From Neisseria chenwenguii (GTDB taxonomy: Bacteria; Pseudomonadota; Gammaproteobacteria; Burkholderiales; Neisseriaceae): a DNA stretch of 64,000 nucleotides. A model generated the notes under the pieces. The model saw only the letters and a program-made list of their open reading frames with translations, searched no databases and was not told the origin of the DNA. Shown piece after piece: positions 20,063 to 27,999 of this stretch. The stretch spans positions 1,426,001 through 1,490,000 of the forward strand of contig NZ_CP022278.1 in NCBI RefSeq assembly GCF_002216145.1, written 5' to 3'. The position numbers and the translations under genes were made by a program. Positions within the stretch are counted from its first letter, which is position 1; each line of letters begins with the position of its first letter.

Positions 20063-20678
20063 TCCGCATCACGACCATATGCCGTTCCGCATCAAGTTGG
20101 GGAACACGGATTTCGTCGGTTTGCACGACTTCGGCAAATTCGGGCAGGCGGCGGATTTCGTCTTCGGGGTACACGCCTTTCATGGCGAGCCAGCGGCCGT
20201 CGGGTTTGAGCAGGTGCGCCGTCCAACCGACGAAATCGGCGAGTTCGGAAAAGGCGCGGCTGGTGATGAGGTCGGCCTGAACATCCTGCACGGCTTCGAC
20301 GCGGCCGCTGACGACGCGCACGTTGTCCAAACCCAGCTCGATAACGGCTTGTTGGAGGAACGCGGTTTTTTTGGTGTTGGCGTCTAGAAGGGTAATCTGC
20401 AAACCGGGGCGGCAGACGGCGGCGGGAATGCCGGGCTGGCCGCCGCCGGAACCGACGTCGAGCACGGTTGCGGCGCCGTTGAGGTAGGGCAGCAGGCTGA
20501 GGCTGTCGAGCAGGTGGTGGCTGACCATTTTTGTTTCGTCGCGCAGGGCGGTGAGGTTGTAGGTTTTGTTCCACTTTTTGAGCAGGCCGATGTATTCGAG
20601 AAGTTTGGCCTGCTGTCCGGCGGGGATGTCCAAGCCCATTTCGGCGATGCCGTTTTGAAGCTGCTGCGCGTGGTTCAT
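20049..20678 (-). CDS. rsmG: 16S rRNA m7G527 methyltransferase RsmG (GidB)
   Basis: A SAM-dependent methyltransferase that methylates N7 of G527 in 16S rRNA. The 209-residue protein has the family core SHHLLDSLSLLPYL, the SAM-binding VLDVGSGGGQPGIPAAV and the LITSRAFSEL segment. Length is normal. It precedes parA on the same strand. The C-terminal codons overlap a translated uptake sequence. Confidence 0.96.
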   Translation of the reverse strand: MNHAQQLQNGIAEMGLDIPAGQQAKLLEYIGLLKKWNKTYNLTALRDETKMVSHHLLDSLSLLPYLNGAATVLDVGSGGGQPGIPAAVCRPGLQITLLDANTKKTAFLQQAVIELGLDNVRVVSGRVEAVQDVQADLITSRAFSELADFVGWTAHLLKPDGRWLAMKGVYPEDEIRRLPEFAEVVQTDEIRVPQLDAERHMVVMRKKAV

Positions 20679-20727
20679 AAGGTTTTCCTAGTTGACGGTT
20701 TGGGCGGTATGGTAATGGAAAACGAGG

Positions 20728-20822
20728 CCGTCTGAAAGTTTTCAGACGGCCTCTTGCTGTTTTGTGTAACGGTATCTGCGGTTTGAAACGATGCCGTCTG
20801 AACCTCCGTGTTCAGACGGCAT
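20728..20822. terminator. Two consecutive DUS hairpins
   Basis: Hairpins at about 20728-20755 and 20791-20822 (the latter in the ATGCCGTCTGAA form) separate the broken lipoprotein gene from rsmG. Confidence 0.6.
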
Positions 20823-20830
20823 CGGATTGG

Positions 20831-21122
20831 TCAGAATCCGCCTCGCGGATTACCGAAGCGGCCGCGGTTCATTGGCGGGCGGATTTCCCGGCCGCGCGGC
20901 ATCATGCGGCCGTTGCGGCGCATATTGCGGTTCATGCCGCACGGGTGTTGGCGGCGGTAGTCGTCGATGTTGTCGACGCAGTGGATGCGGGCGTTGGGGC
21001 TGGGGCGGTAGTTGCGCGGCAGACGGCGGGATCGTCGGAAACGACGCAGCCTGACAGCGCGGTGGCGGAAAGCACGCTGATGACGCCGGGCCGAACAGGG
21101 ATTGGAGTTTGGAAACAGTCAT
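20831..21122 (-). pseudogene. Small lipoprotein gene broken by two frameshifts
   Basis: From ATG 21122 the frame reads MTVSKLQSLF. The following sequence is protein-like only in a second frame (PGVISVLSATALSGCVVSDDPAVC, in two stretches, with a lipobox ALSGC) and then in a third (NYRPSPNARIHCVDNIDDY, then MRRNGRMMPRGREI and a Gly/Arg-rich tail ending at TGA 20831). The two 1-nt shifts lie near 21090 and near 21010-21035. Function is unknown; it looks like a small Cys-containing lipoprotein with a basic tail. Either a decayed gene or sequence errors. Confidence 0.65.
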
Positions 21123-21394
21123 GTTTTTTCCTTTGATGAGGTGGGTCAAAATACGCGCAATGTACGCTTTTTCGGGTTGGTTTTGCGCAAAGGGTACGCA
21201 AAATTTGTGTGTGGGGGTGATAATGGCGGGCGGTGTGCGGTTTTGCCCCGCAGGGCAGGCTGATAGAATGTGCCGTCTGAAAATGCCGGATGTACACTTT
21301 TTGCAACTCCGTTCCCCTTACGGGCGCGGACTGCCGGTTTGCAGACAATGCAAACAAATATTCAGACGGCCCCTCCTGACAGAAAGGAAAAATC

Positions 21395-21934
21395 ATGACC
21401 CCGAACCAAGTTTTAAACTTCTGGTTCGCCGAGAGCAGCCGTCCGTTTTGGTTTGCCAAAAGCGACGAATTCGACGCGCAGATCCGAGTGCAGTTTTTCA
21501 ATGCGTGGCAACAGGCCGCGCGGGGCGAGCTGGCGGCGTGGCGTGATACTTTGCAAGGCCGTTTGGCCGAAATCATTCTGCTCGACCAGTTTTCCCGCAA
21601 CTTATGGCGCGGCAGCGCGCAGGCTTTTGCGCAGGACGGCATGGCGCTGGTGCTGGCGCAGGAAGCGGTGAAACAGGCGGATTTCGCAGAAATGGGCGAG
21701 GCCGGGCGCAATTTTATGCTGCTGCCGATGATGCACAGCGAAAGCCCCGCCGTCCACGCCGCCGCCGTGCCGCTGTTTGAGCGCTTCAGCAGCACGAACA
21801 CGCTGGATTTCGAAATGCGGCACAAGGCCATTATCGACCGCTTCGGCCGTTATCCGCACCGCAACGAAACGCTGGGACGAGAAACGACGGCGGAAGAGGC
21901 GGAATTTTTGCAGCAGGAAGGTTCGTCGTTTTGA
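21395..21934 (+). CDS. DUF924 family protein
   Basis: A 179-residue protein of the DUF924 family (helical, TPR-like fold; function not established). Recognisable segments are VLNFWFAESSRPFWF, LAEIILLDQFSRNLWRG and RHKAIIDRFGRYPHRNETLGR, which are strongly conserved in the family. GAAAGGAAAAATC precedes the ATG. It stands alone and is followed by a DUS hairpin. Confidence 0.92.
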   Translation: MTPNQVLNFWFAESSRPFWFAKSDEFDAQIRVQFFNAWQQAARGELAAWRDTLQGRLAEIILLDQFSRNLWRGSAQAFAQDGMALVLAQEAVKQADFAEMGEAGRNFMLLPMMHSESPAVHAAAVPLFERFSSTNTLDFEMRHKAIIDRFGRYPHRNETLGRETTAEEAEFLQQEGSSF

Positions 21935-21941
21935 GCAGGAG

Positions 21942-21967
21942 GCCGTCTGAATTTTCAGACGGCCTAT
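21942..21967. terminator. DUS hairpin terminator after the DUF924 gene
   Basis: AGGCCGTCTGAA and its complement with a two-base loop lie directly after the DUF924 stop and before tyrA. Confidence 0.7.
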
Positions 21968-22028
21968 CCTTTCAACCCTCCACCCAATCGGGTAAACTTG
22001 AAGCCATTTCCCCCAACCGTATTCCGCC

Positions 22029-22913
22029 ATGAATCCCACCGCAGCCCCCCTCAAACAAATCACCCTGATCGGCGTCGGTCTGATCGGCGGCTCGTTTGTG
22101 CTTGATTTGAAACGGCTGGGTTTGGCGGAAAAAGTCGTCGGCATCGATTTAAACCGCGAAAACCTCGAGCGTGCGCTGGAGCGGCGGGTGGTGGACGAGG
22201 CGTTTGCAGAGATTTGCGAAAAGAGCGTCGGCGGGGCGGATTTGGTGTTGGTTGCCACGCCTGTTTCCACGCTGCCGGCGATTTGCCGCGCGCTGAAGCC
22301 GTTTTTGAAAGCGGATGCGCTGGTGTCGGATGTGGGCAGTACCAAACTTTCCGCGATTGCGGCGTTCCGCGAACATCTGCCCGAACATCTGCCCAACTGC
22401 ATTGCGGCGCACCCGATTGCAGGTTCCGACCGGCACGGCGCGCTGGCGGCGCAGTTCGGACTGTTTCAGGGCAAAAAGCTGGTCATCACGCCGCACGGCG
22501 CGGAACATTCAGACGGCCTTGCGCGGATTGAAGCGCTTTGGCAGGCCGTCGGCGCGCAGGCTTTCCGGTTGGACGCGGCGGAACACGACGCCGTTTTCGC
22601 CGCCGTTTCACATATGCCGCATCTGGTCGCGTTTGCGTTTGTGCACGAAATTTTCGACCACCCCGACGGCCAAACCTATCTGAAATTCGCCGCATCCGGC
22701 TTCCGCGACTTCACCCGCATCGCCTCCGGCCACCCCGCCATCTGGGCGGACATCTGCATGGCCAACCGCGACAGCCTGCGCGGCCTCATCGGCGGAATGC
22801 GCCGCCAGCTCGATACGCTCGACGGCATTTTGGATTCGGGCGACAAAGCGGCGCTCTACCGTTATTTTGAAGAGGCGAAGCAGACGCGCGATGCGTGGTT
22901 GAAGGAGCAGTAG
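22029..22913 (+). CDS. tyrA: Prephenate dehydrogenase
   Basis: TyrA oxidatively decarboxylates prephenate to 4-hydroxyphenylpyruvate for tyrosine synthesis. The 294-residue, single-domain protein has the NAD(P) motif LIGVGLIGGSFVLDLK, VSDVGSTKLSAI, AAHPIAGSDRHG and DFTRIASGHPAIWADI. No chorismate mutase domain is attached. It has no ribosome site as strong as its neighbours. Followed by a DUS hairpin at about 22914-22963. Confidence 0.95.
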   Translation: MNPTAAPLKQITLIGVGLIGGSFVLDLKRLGLAEKVVGIDLNRENLERALERRVVDEAFAEICEKSVGGADLVLVATPVSTLPAICRALKPFLKADALVSDVGSTKLSAIAAFREHLPEHLPNCIAAHPIAGSDRHGALAAQFGLFQGKKLVITPHGAEHSDGLARIEALWQAVGAQAFRLDAAEHDAVFAAVSHMPHLVAFAFVHEIFDHPDGQTYLKFAASGFRDFTRIASGHPAIWADICMANRDSLRGLIGGMRRQLDTLDGILDSGDKAALYRYFEEAKQTRDAWLKEQ

Positions 22914-23290
22914 AGGCCGTCTGAAAAATCCGTGTGCGTTTTGCGCGGTTTTTCAGACGGCCTTTGCGGTTTCAGGCAGGTCGGATTCAAGAATCCGACC
23001 TACGGCTGTCCGAACCGGTCCAACCGCCGTCGTTTCCGTACAAACAGGGAATCCTACTTGCGAGGCGCCACTTGGGGCGGCTGATGCGGACTACGCCTTT
23101 TCTTTCTCCGCCGTCAATCGTTAAGATTTGAACTATATTTCCAATGTTTAGTCTAAGTGGGTATGCAGTGTCGGGCGTGTTTAGCGGTTTCAAAAAACAG
23201 GCCGCACTGCTTGATTCATTTGGAAATAACAGTCAACACATGCTTGTCTGTCAATCGGAATCCCATAGAATAGAGTATCAAGGAGTCGCT
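22914..23290. other. Intergenic stretch with DUS hairpin and 24-bp palindrome
   Basis: Holds a DUS hairpin (22914-22963) and a perfect 24-bp palindrome at 22978-23001 (arms AGGTCGGATTCA and TGAATCCGACCT). A palindrome of this type (GTAGGTCGGATTCTTGAATCC) is, from memory, a common dispersed repeat in Neisseria. No gene is supported before the small ORF at 23291. Confidence 0.6.
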
Positions 23291-23392
23291 ATGTCTATGT
23301 TTTGGTTTTTTGCCTTTATCTTGTTTTTCGCCCTAATCTTGTTTATCGGTGGGGAGTTTTCATCTGAAAGTAAGACAGAAAATGAAAAATAA
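23291..23392 (+). CDS. Possible 33-residue membrane peptide
   Basis: A short ORF starts MSMFWFFAFILFFALILFI, a single strong membrane helix, followed by a charged tail GGEFSSESKTENEK. It has a good ribosome site, AGGAG at 23281-23285, six bases before ATG 23291. The frame is also open further upstream (to 23144), but that part looks non-coding. No homologue recognised. The good ribosome site and ideal single-helix topology are the only support. Confidence 0.4.
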   Translation: MSMFWFFAFILFFALILFIGGEFSSESKTENEK

Positions 23393-23400
23393 GATAATCA

Positions 23401-23424
23401 AAGGGGCTGTCCTGGATAACTAGG
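23401..23424. repeat. IS-end-like sequence upstream of uhpT
   Basis: AAGGGGCTGTCCTGGATAAC resembles AAGGGGGCTGTACTGGATAAG at 25007-25035, in the same orientation on the other side of uhpT. The GGGGCTGT start is reminiscent of IS1016/IS1595-type terminal repeats of Neisseria; no transposase is present. Confidence 0.4.
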
Positions 23425-23506
23425 CCGAACTCTGCTTTACTAATTGTTTTAAAATAGAAATTTAAACTTTTATTTCACTGTGGCTAAAACGCCAAAGGAG
23501 CGTGTT

Positions 23507-24901
23507 ATGTCGTTTCTCGCTATCGACAAAATTCCCAATAAGGGTATTCCCATTGCCGAACAGCGGCGGATGTGGCTGCGGCAGTTTTTGAAGGCCTTTA
23601 TGGTAGTGTTTGTTACTTATATGTGTATGTATCTGATTCGTAACAACTTCAAAGCCGCACAGCCGATGATGAAGGAGCAGCTCGGGCTGTCGACGCTGGA
23701 TTTGGGCTATATCGGCTTGGCGTTCAGCATTACCTACGGGTTGGGCAAAACAGCGGTCGGTTATTACATCAGCGATAAAAATACCAAAAAATCCATCTCT
23801 TATATGCTGATCGGCGCGTCGCTGACGGTGTTGTCGATGGGTTTTTTATTGAGCGCCTACGGTTCGGTCATCGGGATTTTTATCGTGCTTTGGGGGTTGA
23901 ACGGCGTCTTTCAGGCGGCGGGCGGACCGGCTTCGTATTCGACCATTTCGCGCTGGGCGCCGCGTACCGAGCGCGGGCGCTATCTGGGCTTTTGGAACAT
24001 GTCGCATAACATCGGCGGCGCCATTGCGGGCGGTTTGGCCTTGTGGGGCGCGAACGTGTTTTTCGGTGGCAATGTGCTGGGGATGTTTATTTTTCCGGCG
24101 GTGATTGCGCTGATTATCGGCGTGGCCGGGCTGTTTATCGGCAAGGACGATCCGGAAGAGCTGGGCTGGAACCGCTGCGAGGAGATTTTCGGCGAGCCGG
24201 TGGAAGAGGAAAACAATCAGGCCGACGAAATGCCGATGTGGCAGGCGTTTAAGCAGTTTGTTTTGAAAAATCCGTGGATTTGGATTTTGTGTACGGCGAA
24301 TATTTTCGTCTATATCGTGCGCATCGGCATTGATAACTGGGCGCCGCTGTATGTGACCGAGGAGCTGGGCTTCGGAAAACTCGATGCGGTCAATACGATT
24401 TTCTATTTCGAAGTCGGCGCGATGCTGGCGAGCATGAGCTGGGGCTATGTTTCCGACCTGCTCAACGGACGGCGCGCGGCGGTGGCCGTGAGCTGCATGG
24501 TGGCGATTATTTTCGCGGTGATGCTTTATCGGAACGCAACCAGCGTGATGATGGTGAACGTGTCGCTGTTTCTTTTGGGTGCGCTGATTTTCGGCCCGCA
24601 GCTTCTGATCGGGATTTCGTTGGTCGGTTTCGTGCCGAAAAAAGGCATCAGCGTGGCCAACGGGATGACGGGTACGTTTGGCTATCTCTTCGGCGACTCG
24701 GTGGCGAAAGTCGGTCTGGCCGCCATCGCCGACCCCGAACGCGGCGGCCTGACGGTGTTCGGCCATACGCTGCACGGTTGGTCGGATGTGTTCGTCGTCT
24801 TTTACGCTGCGCTGTTTGCAGGGATTGTCCTGCTGGTGGCGGTGGCCTTCGGAGAGGAAAAACGAATCCGCCATATGAAACAGCAGCTTGGGGAACATTG
24901 A
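23507..24901 (+). CDS. uhpT: Hexose-6-phosphate:phosphate antiporter
   Basis: A 464-residue major facilitator of the organophosphate:Pi antiporter family, very close in length and sequence pattern to E. coli UhpT: MYLIRNNFKAAQ, GLAFSITYGLGKT, GFWNMSHNIGGA, NIFVYIVRIGIDNWAP and FGPQLLIGISLVGFVPKK. About 12 membrane helices are visible. ATG 23507 is chosen because of AAAGGAG at 23494-23500; an earlier ATG (23480) is in frame but lacks a ribosome site. No UhpABC-type regulators are nearby. GlpT-like glycerol-3-phosphate transport is a less likely alternative. Confidence 0.9.
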   Translation: MSFLAIDKIPNKGIPIAEQRRMWLRQFLKAFMVVFVTYMCMYLIRNNFKAAQPMMKEQLGLSTLDLGYIGLAFSITYGLGKTAVGYYISDKNTKKSISYMLIGASLTVLSMGFLLSAYGSVIGIFIVLWGLNGVFQAAGGPASYSTISRWAPRTERGRYLGFWNMSHNIGGAIAGGLALWGANVFFGGNVLGMFIFPAVIALIIGVAGLFIGKDDPEELGWNRCEEIFGEPVEEENNQADEMPMWQAFKQFVLKNPWIWILCTANIFVYIVRIGIDNWAPLYVTEELGFGKLDAVNTIFYFEVGAMLASMSWGYVSDLLNGRRAAVAVSCMVAIIFAVMLYRNATSVMMVNVSLFLLGALIFGPQLLIGISLVGFVPKKGISVANGMTGTFGYLFGDSVAKVGLAAIADPERGGLTVFGHTLHGWSDVFVVFYAALFAGIVLLVAVAFGEEKRIRHMKQQLGEH

Positions 24902-25006
24902 ATGTTTTGATGTGGAATGATGTGGAATAAGGCCGTCTGAAAAGTTTAGTTGCCGAGTGAGGCCGGTTTCAGACGGTCTGTCTGCTATACCAGCCATTTA
25001 AATATT

Positions 25007-25035
25007 AAAGGGGGCTGTACTGGATAAGCCCTAAT
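25007..25035. repeat. IS-end-like sequence downstream of uhpT
   Basis: AAAGGGGGCTGTACTGGATA with the following AGCCCTAA. It is the partner of 23401-23424, in the same orientation. The stop codon of the adjacent MerR gene (25031-25033) lies inside it. Confidence 0.4.
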
Positions 25036-25387
25036 TTTTATTCATTGCTGCTCGATACACAGCCAGTTTTCGCTCCAGAAAATCTTGGTGTTCCGCCAAG
25101 ATTTTCTGTTTTTCGGCCAACGCTTTTTGATGCTCCTGCAAAATAACAAACCGTTCGGGAATTGTTTCATTGCCGAGATGGCGCAGGCGGGCATATTCTT
25201 TAATTTGCGCCAGCGGCACGCCCATTTCTTTCAGCCGCAGAATGAATCCTATCCAATCTGCATCGCGAGCGCCGTAAATCCGATAGCCGTTGCCGTCCCG
25301 CTCGGGCATCAGCAGCCCTTCTTTTTCATAAAAACGCAGCGTATCGGCCGACAGCCCTGTTTGTGCCGAAAATTCTTTGATGTACAT
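25031..25387 (-). CDS. MerR-family transcriptional regulator
   Basis: A 118-residue MerR-type regulator: N-terminal winged helix (MYIKEFSAQTGLSADTLRFYEKEGLL, in two pieces), RDADWIGFILRLKEMGVPL, then a dimerisation coiled coil from ~75 to 113. It lacks metal-binding cysteines, so it is not of the metal-sensing class. Start ATG 25387 gives the canonical N-terminus, and the longer open frame upstream is not coding. It is divergent from a carboxymuconolactone-decarboxylase-like gene and a MerR-type promoter lies between them, so it most likely controls that gene and itself. Confidence 0.92.
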   Translation of the reverse strand: MYIKEFSAQTGLSADTLRFYEKEGLLMPERDGNGYRIYGARDADWIGFILRLKEMGVPLAQIKEYARLRHLGNETIPERFVILQEHQKALAEKQKILAEHQDFLERKLAVYRAAMNKN

Positions 25388-25394
25388 GGTTATC

Positions 25395-25427
25395 CTTGCA
25401 TTGGAGCGCACTCCATAGTCTAACCTG
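25395..25427 (+). promoter_or_regulatory. MerR-type long-spacer promoter and operator
   Basis: TTGCAT (25396-25401) and TAACCT (25421-25426) are 19 bp apart, the over-long spacing typical of MerR-activated promoters. The spacer contains the inverted repeat TGGAG-CGCA-CTCCA (25402-25415). It points towards the 25466 gene and abuts the MerR start. Confidence 0.8.
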
Positions 25428-25465
25428 ACCGGGCAATCCTGCAAACCATTGATTAAGGAGCCATC

Positions 25466-25843
25466 ATGCTGGACAACGAAAAACTGCTGCAACGCGGCTT
25501 GGAACAATTGGACATTGTCGACGGGGAACACGGCCGTTCCGTGGCCGATACGCTTGCCGGTATCGCGCCCGATTTGGGGCAGTACCTGATTATTCTTTTC
25601 GGCGAAATATACAGCCGCCCGCAGCTTGATTTGAAACAGCGCGAACTCGTTACGCTGACGGCGCTGGCGGCGCAGGGCGGCTGCGAAAAACAGCTCCGCG
25701 TCCACGTCAACGCCGCGCTCAACGTCGGGCTTGCCCGCGACGAAATCATCGAAACGTTTGTCCACTGCATACCCTATCTGGGTTTCCCGAAAGTATTGAA
25801 TGCGGTGTTCGTGGCCAAAGAAGTGTTTGAACAGCGGAAATAA
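25466..25843 (+). CDS. Carboxymuconolactone decarboxylase family protein
   Basis: A 125-residue protein of the CMD/AhpD-like superfamily: LDLKQRELVTLTALAAQGGCEKQL in two pieces, then RVHVNAALNVGLARDEIIE. Only one Cys is present in the usual active-site region (GGCEKQL), so a CxxC AhpD-type thiol mechanism is unlikely. The physiological substrate is unknown. TAAGGAG at 25455-25461 precedes the ATG. It is likely the direct target of the divergent MerR regulator. Confidence 0.88.
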   Translation: MLDNEKLLQRGLEQLDIVDGEHGRSVADTLAGIAPDLGQYLIILFGEIYSRPQLDLKQRELVTLTALAAQGGCEKQLRVHVNAALNVGLARDEIIETFVHCIPYLGFPKVLNAVFVAKEVFEQRK

Positions 25844-25895
25844 ACGGGGAGCAACAATGTCTGTCTGAAAAATCCTTTGTATTTTCAGACAGGTA

Positions 25896-26001
25896 GGGAC
25901 CTTTGCAAAGTTAAAAATTTCCATCTGAAACTTCTCTGTCGTCATTCCCGCCTGTGCGGGAATGACGACGAACAGTATTCTCACTTTTTTGCAAAGGTCT
26001 C
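25896..26001. mobile_element. MITE-like element with IS1106-like ends and a central dRS3
   Basis: Terminal inverted repeats GGGACCTTTGCAAAG (left) and TTTTGCAAAGGTCTC (right) enclose ~75 bp with a dRS3-type palindrome at 25944-25963. AGGTA is present immediately on both sides, as expected for a target duplication. GAGACCTTTGCAAAA is, from memory, the end sequence of IS1106-type elements of Neisseria. No transposase is encoded. Confidence 0.65.
25944..25963. repeat. dRS3 repeat
   Basis: ATTCCCGCCTGTGCGGGAAT fits the 20-bp Neisseria dRS3 pattern ATTCCC-N8-GGGAAT. Confidence 0.85.
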
Positions 26002-26197
26002 AGGTATTGCGTTCGAATCCACCCATTACAGTAGAAAAATCGTCGCCGGTTCGCGGAAAATCAGAAAGCCGCCGGAGTCAGTAGCGGCGGCGACCATCAC
26101 GGGCCATCGTACGAACGGTTCGAACTACTAAAATGCCGTCTGAAAACATTCCAAATTTTTCAGACGGCATCATTTTATCCGGTTGCCCGACCAAGCC
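26002..26197. other. Gap between MITE and nnrS
   Basis: After the MITE there is a short open stretch with no recognisable protein, then a DUS hairpin at about 26132-26170 that serves as terminator for the leftward nnrS gene. Confidence 0.5.
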
Positions 26198-27355
26198 TTA
26201 ACCCGGGCGGCCGTCGGCGCGCGGGCGGATCAGCCAGGGGATGTATTTCCATGCGTAAACCAGCAGCGCGGCGGCGAAGAGGGCGGCGGAACAGCGGATG
26301 CTGTGGGTGTAGGCCGTGCCGCTGACGAAGGTGGCGAGGATGCGCACCAATGTGGCGGCGATCATCAGCCAAAAGGCGACGGGCACGGATTTGGGCGGCG
26401 GGTAGATCGGGTTGCCGGTGTGCCCCAGTGCGGTGCGCGCCATCATGCCCAGCGTGAGTACGCCGATGCCGCCGACGCCGATGAGGTGGACGCCGAGGCG
26501 CAGGAAATTTGCGTTGAGATAGGATGCGCCGATTGCTGCCAGACCCAGCGCGGTAAAGAAGTAGCCGGCAAATAAAATCCACAGCATCGGTTCTTTCAAA
26601 ACGTCTTTATACCACCAGCGGTACACCTGAATCAGGCCGATTGCGCCTGCGGCGAAGGCAAACAGCGCGGCCACGGCGGGCAGGATTTGGTGCGCCATCA
26701 GCATGGCGGTCAGCATCGGCAGCCACAGTGTGGCGTGCATGACCCATTGCGGGCTGGGGATTTGCGCGACGTTCAGGCGTTTGGAAGTGAAAAACGAGAT
26801 AATCCGTGTGCCGATGAGGCCGATAAAGCCTGCGACCATAATTAACCCCGATTGCAGACCGGTCAGCAGCGCGGCGGGGTCGAACGGGCTGAGTTGGCGG
26901 TGGAACGCGGCGTGTGTGCCGCCCAAAACGAAAATGGCAAACACGGCGACATAGTTGCGCGTATTTTTGGTGCGGAACACCGGCAGCGCCATGCAAACCG
27001 CGCCGTACCAGAAAAATACCGTGCCGAAAATGCCGCTTGCCGCCGCGCCCCAGCCGGGGATAAAAGCGCAAATCCGCGCCAGCAGCCAAAACGCCGCCAG
27101 CCCCGCCAACACGCCGCCGCGCGTGGGCGGCTGGCTGGTCCAAGTGGCGACGGCGGTGAGCAGGAAGGCGATGACGACCAGGCCTGCATAGCCCCAAATC
27201 ATTTCGTGCGCGTGCCAGTACATTCCGGGCAGCTCGGGCGTGCCTTGATAGCCGAAGCCCCAAAGCAGCACCGACAGCGCGCCGTAAAGCGCGGCCAGCG
27301 AGTAAAACGGGCGGAATGCCATTGCCCAGACAGGGTGTTTGAACAAAGCGATCAT
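26198..27355 (-). CDS. nnrS: NnrS family nitric-oxide-response membrane protein
   Basis: A 385-residue NnrS protein, a multi-pass heme- and copper-associated membrane protein induced by nitric oxide and protecting against it. About 12 hydrophobic helices are visible, with family motifs HPVWAMAFRPFY, WHAHEMIWGYAGLV, FWLLARI and HLIGVGGIGVLTLGMMARTALGHTGN in two pieces. Length is normal. It follows the hemerythrin gene on the same strand across a DUS hairpin, and divergent nsrR lies just beyond, so NsrR control is likely. Confidence 0.95.
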   Translation of the reverse strand: MIALFKHPVWAMAFRPFYSLAALYGALSVLLWGFGYQGTPELPGMYWHAHEMIWGYAGLVVIAFLLTAVATWTSQPPTRGGVLAGLAAFWLLARICAFIPGWGAAASGIFGTVFFWYGAVCMALPVFRTKNTRNYVAVFAIFVLGGTHAAFHRQLSPFDPAALLTGLQSGLIMVAGFIGLIGTRIISFFTSKRLNVAQIPSPQWVMHATLWLPMLTAMLMAHQILPAVAALFAFAAGAIGLIQVYRWWYKDVLKEPMLWILFAGYFFTALGLAAIGASYLNANFLRLGVHLIGVGGIGVLTLGMMARTALGHTGNPIYPPPKSVPVAFWLMIAATLVRILATFVSGTAYTHSIRCSAALFAAALLVYAWKYIPWLIRPRADGRPG

Positions 27356-27396
27356 GGTGGGTTCCTTAGTGGTTTTTGTATTTGAAAACTTGGGAG

Positions 27397-27436
27397 GCCG
27401 TCTGAAAACTTATAAATGGAAGTTTTCAGACGGCCG
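27397..27436. terminator. DUS hairpin between the hemerythrin gene and nnrS
   Basis: Inverted uptake sequences around AAACTTATAAATGGAAGTT, itself partly palindromic. It may partly insulate nnrS from the hemerythrin gene. Confidence 0.6.
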
Positions 27437-27493
27437 TTGATATTCTTGAAACAGGCGCGTAGGTCGGACAACCGTAAAGGCCGTCTGGAAACC

Positions 27494-27859
27494 TCAATCC
27501 AAAAACGGCTCGACCGCGGGAAACAGCTCGCGTTCCTCAAAACGCGCGTGGTCGCGCAGGGTGGTGGCGAAATCCGTGTTCCACGCCGCATTTTCAAATT
27601 CGGGCGCCGCCATCATGGCGCGCAGTTTGGCGTGGTCGGCTTCGAAGCGCCCGCGCAGATCGGCGGCGACCAAATGCCAATACGGGGCGAACTGCGCCTC
27701 TTCGCTTTGGAAATGCACCGCTAATTCGGCAAAATGTGGCACCAATTCCGCCTGATGGTTTTCAGACGGCGCCCGCAGCAGGCGTACGCACAATGCCAGC
27801 GAATGATGGTGTTCGCGGGAAAGTTCGATGAGGGCGGGGTGGCGTTTGAGCGGTTTCAT
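27494..27859 (-). CDS. Hemerythrin-domain protein
   Basis: A 121-residue protein with the His/Glu pattern of a hemerythrin HHE fold (HHHSLAL, HFAELAVHFQSEEAQF, DHAKLRAMM, RDHARFEERELFP), binding a di-iron centre. Such small proteins are frequent members of NsrR regulons and are linked to NO or oxygen handling. It starts 38 bp from a 23-bp palindrome that I read as the NsrR operator shared with divergent nsrR. Confidence 0.85.
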   Translation of the reverse strand: MKPLKRHPALIELSREHHHSLALCVRLLRAPSENHQAELVPHFAELAVHFQSEEAQFAPYWHLVAADLRGRFEADHAKLRAMMAAPEFENAAWNTDFATTLRDHARFEERELFPAVEPFLD

Positions 27860-27897
27860 TGCGGCGGTTTCGGTAGGGGGTAACTGGATTTTGTGTG

Positions 27898-27920
27898 AAG
27901 TTTCATATATTATGAAACTT
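27898..27920. promoter_or_regulatory. Palindromic NsrR operator candidate
   Basis: A perfect 9-bp inverted repeat, AAGTTTCAT-N5-ATGAAACTT (23 bp), fits the length and AA-N-AT-CAT-like symmetry of NsrR sites. It lies between nsrR and the hemerythrin gene, so it could serve both directions. Confidence 0.7.
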
Positions 27921-27999
27921 ATTTCCTTATCAAGTCAAATACATACGGCGGCTGCCCCAGGCCGCCTGAAAATATATAAGAATACTCAGGCAAAACATT

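Noticed and set aside
20932-21831. 299-codon minus-strand frame across the DUF924 gene
   Set aside because: Mostly antisense to DUF924; only its last part contains the shifted lipoprotein fragment, annotated as a pseudogene.
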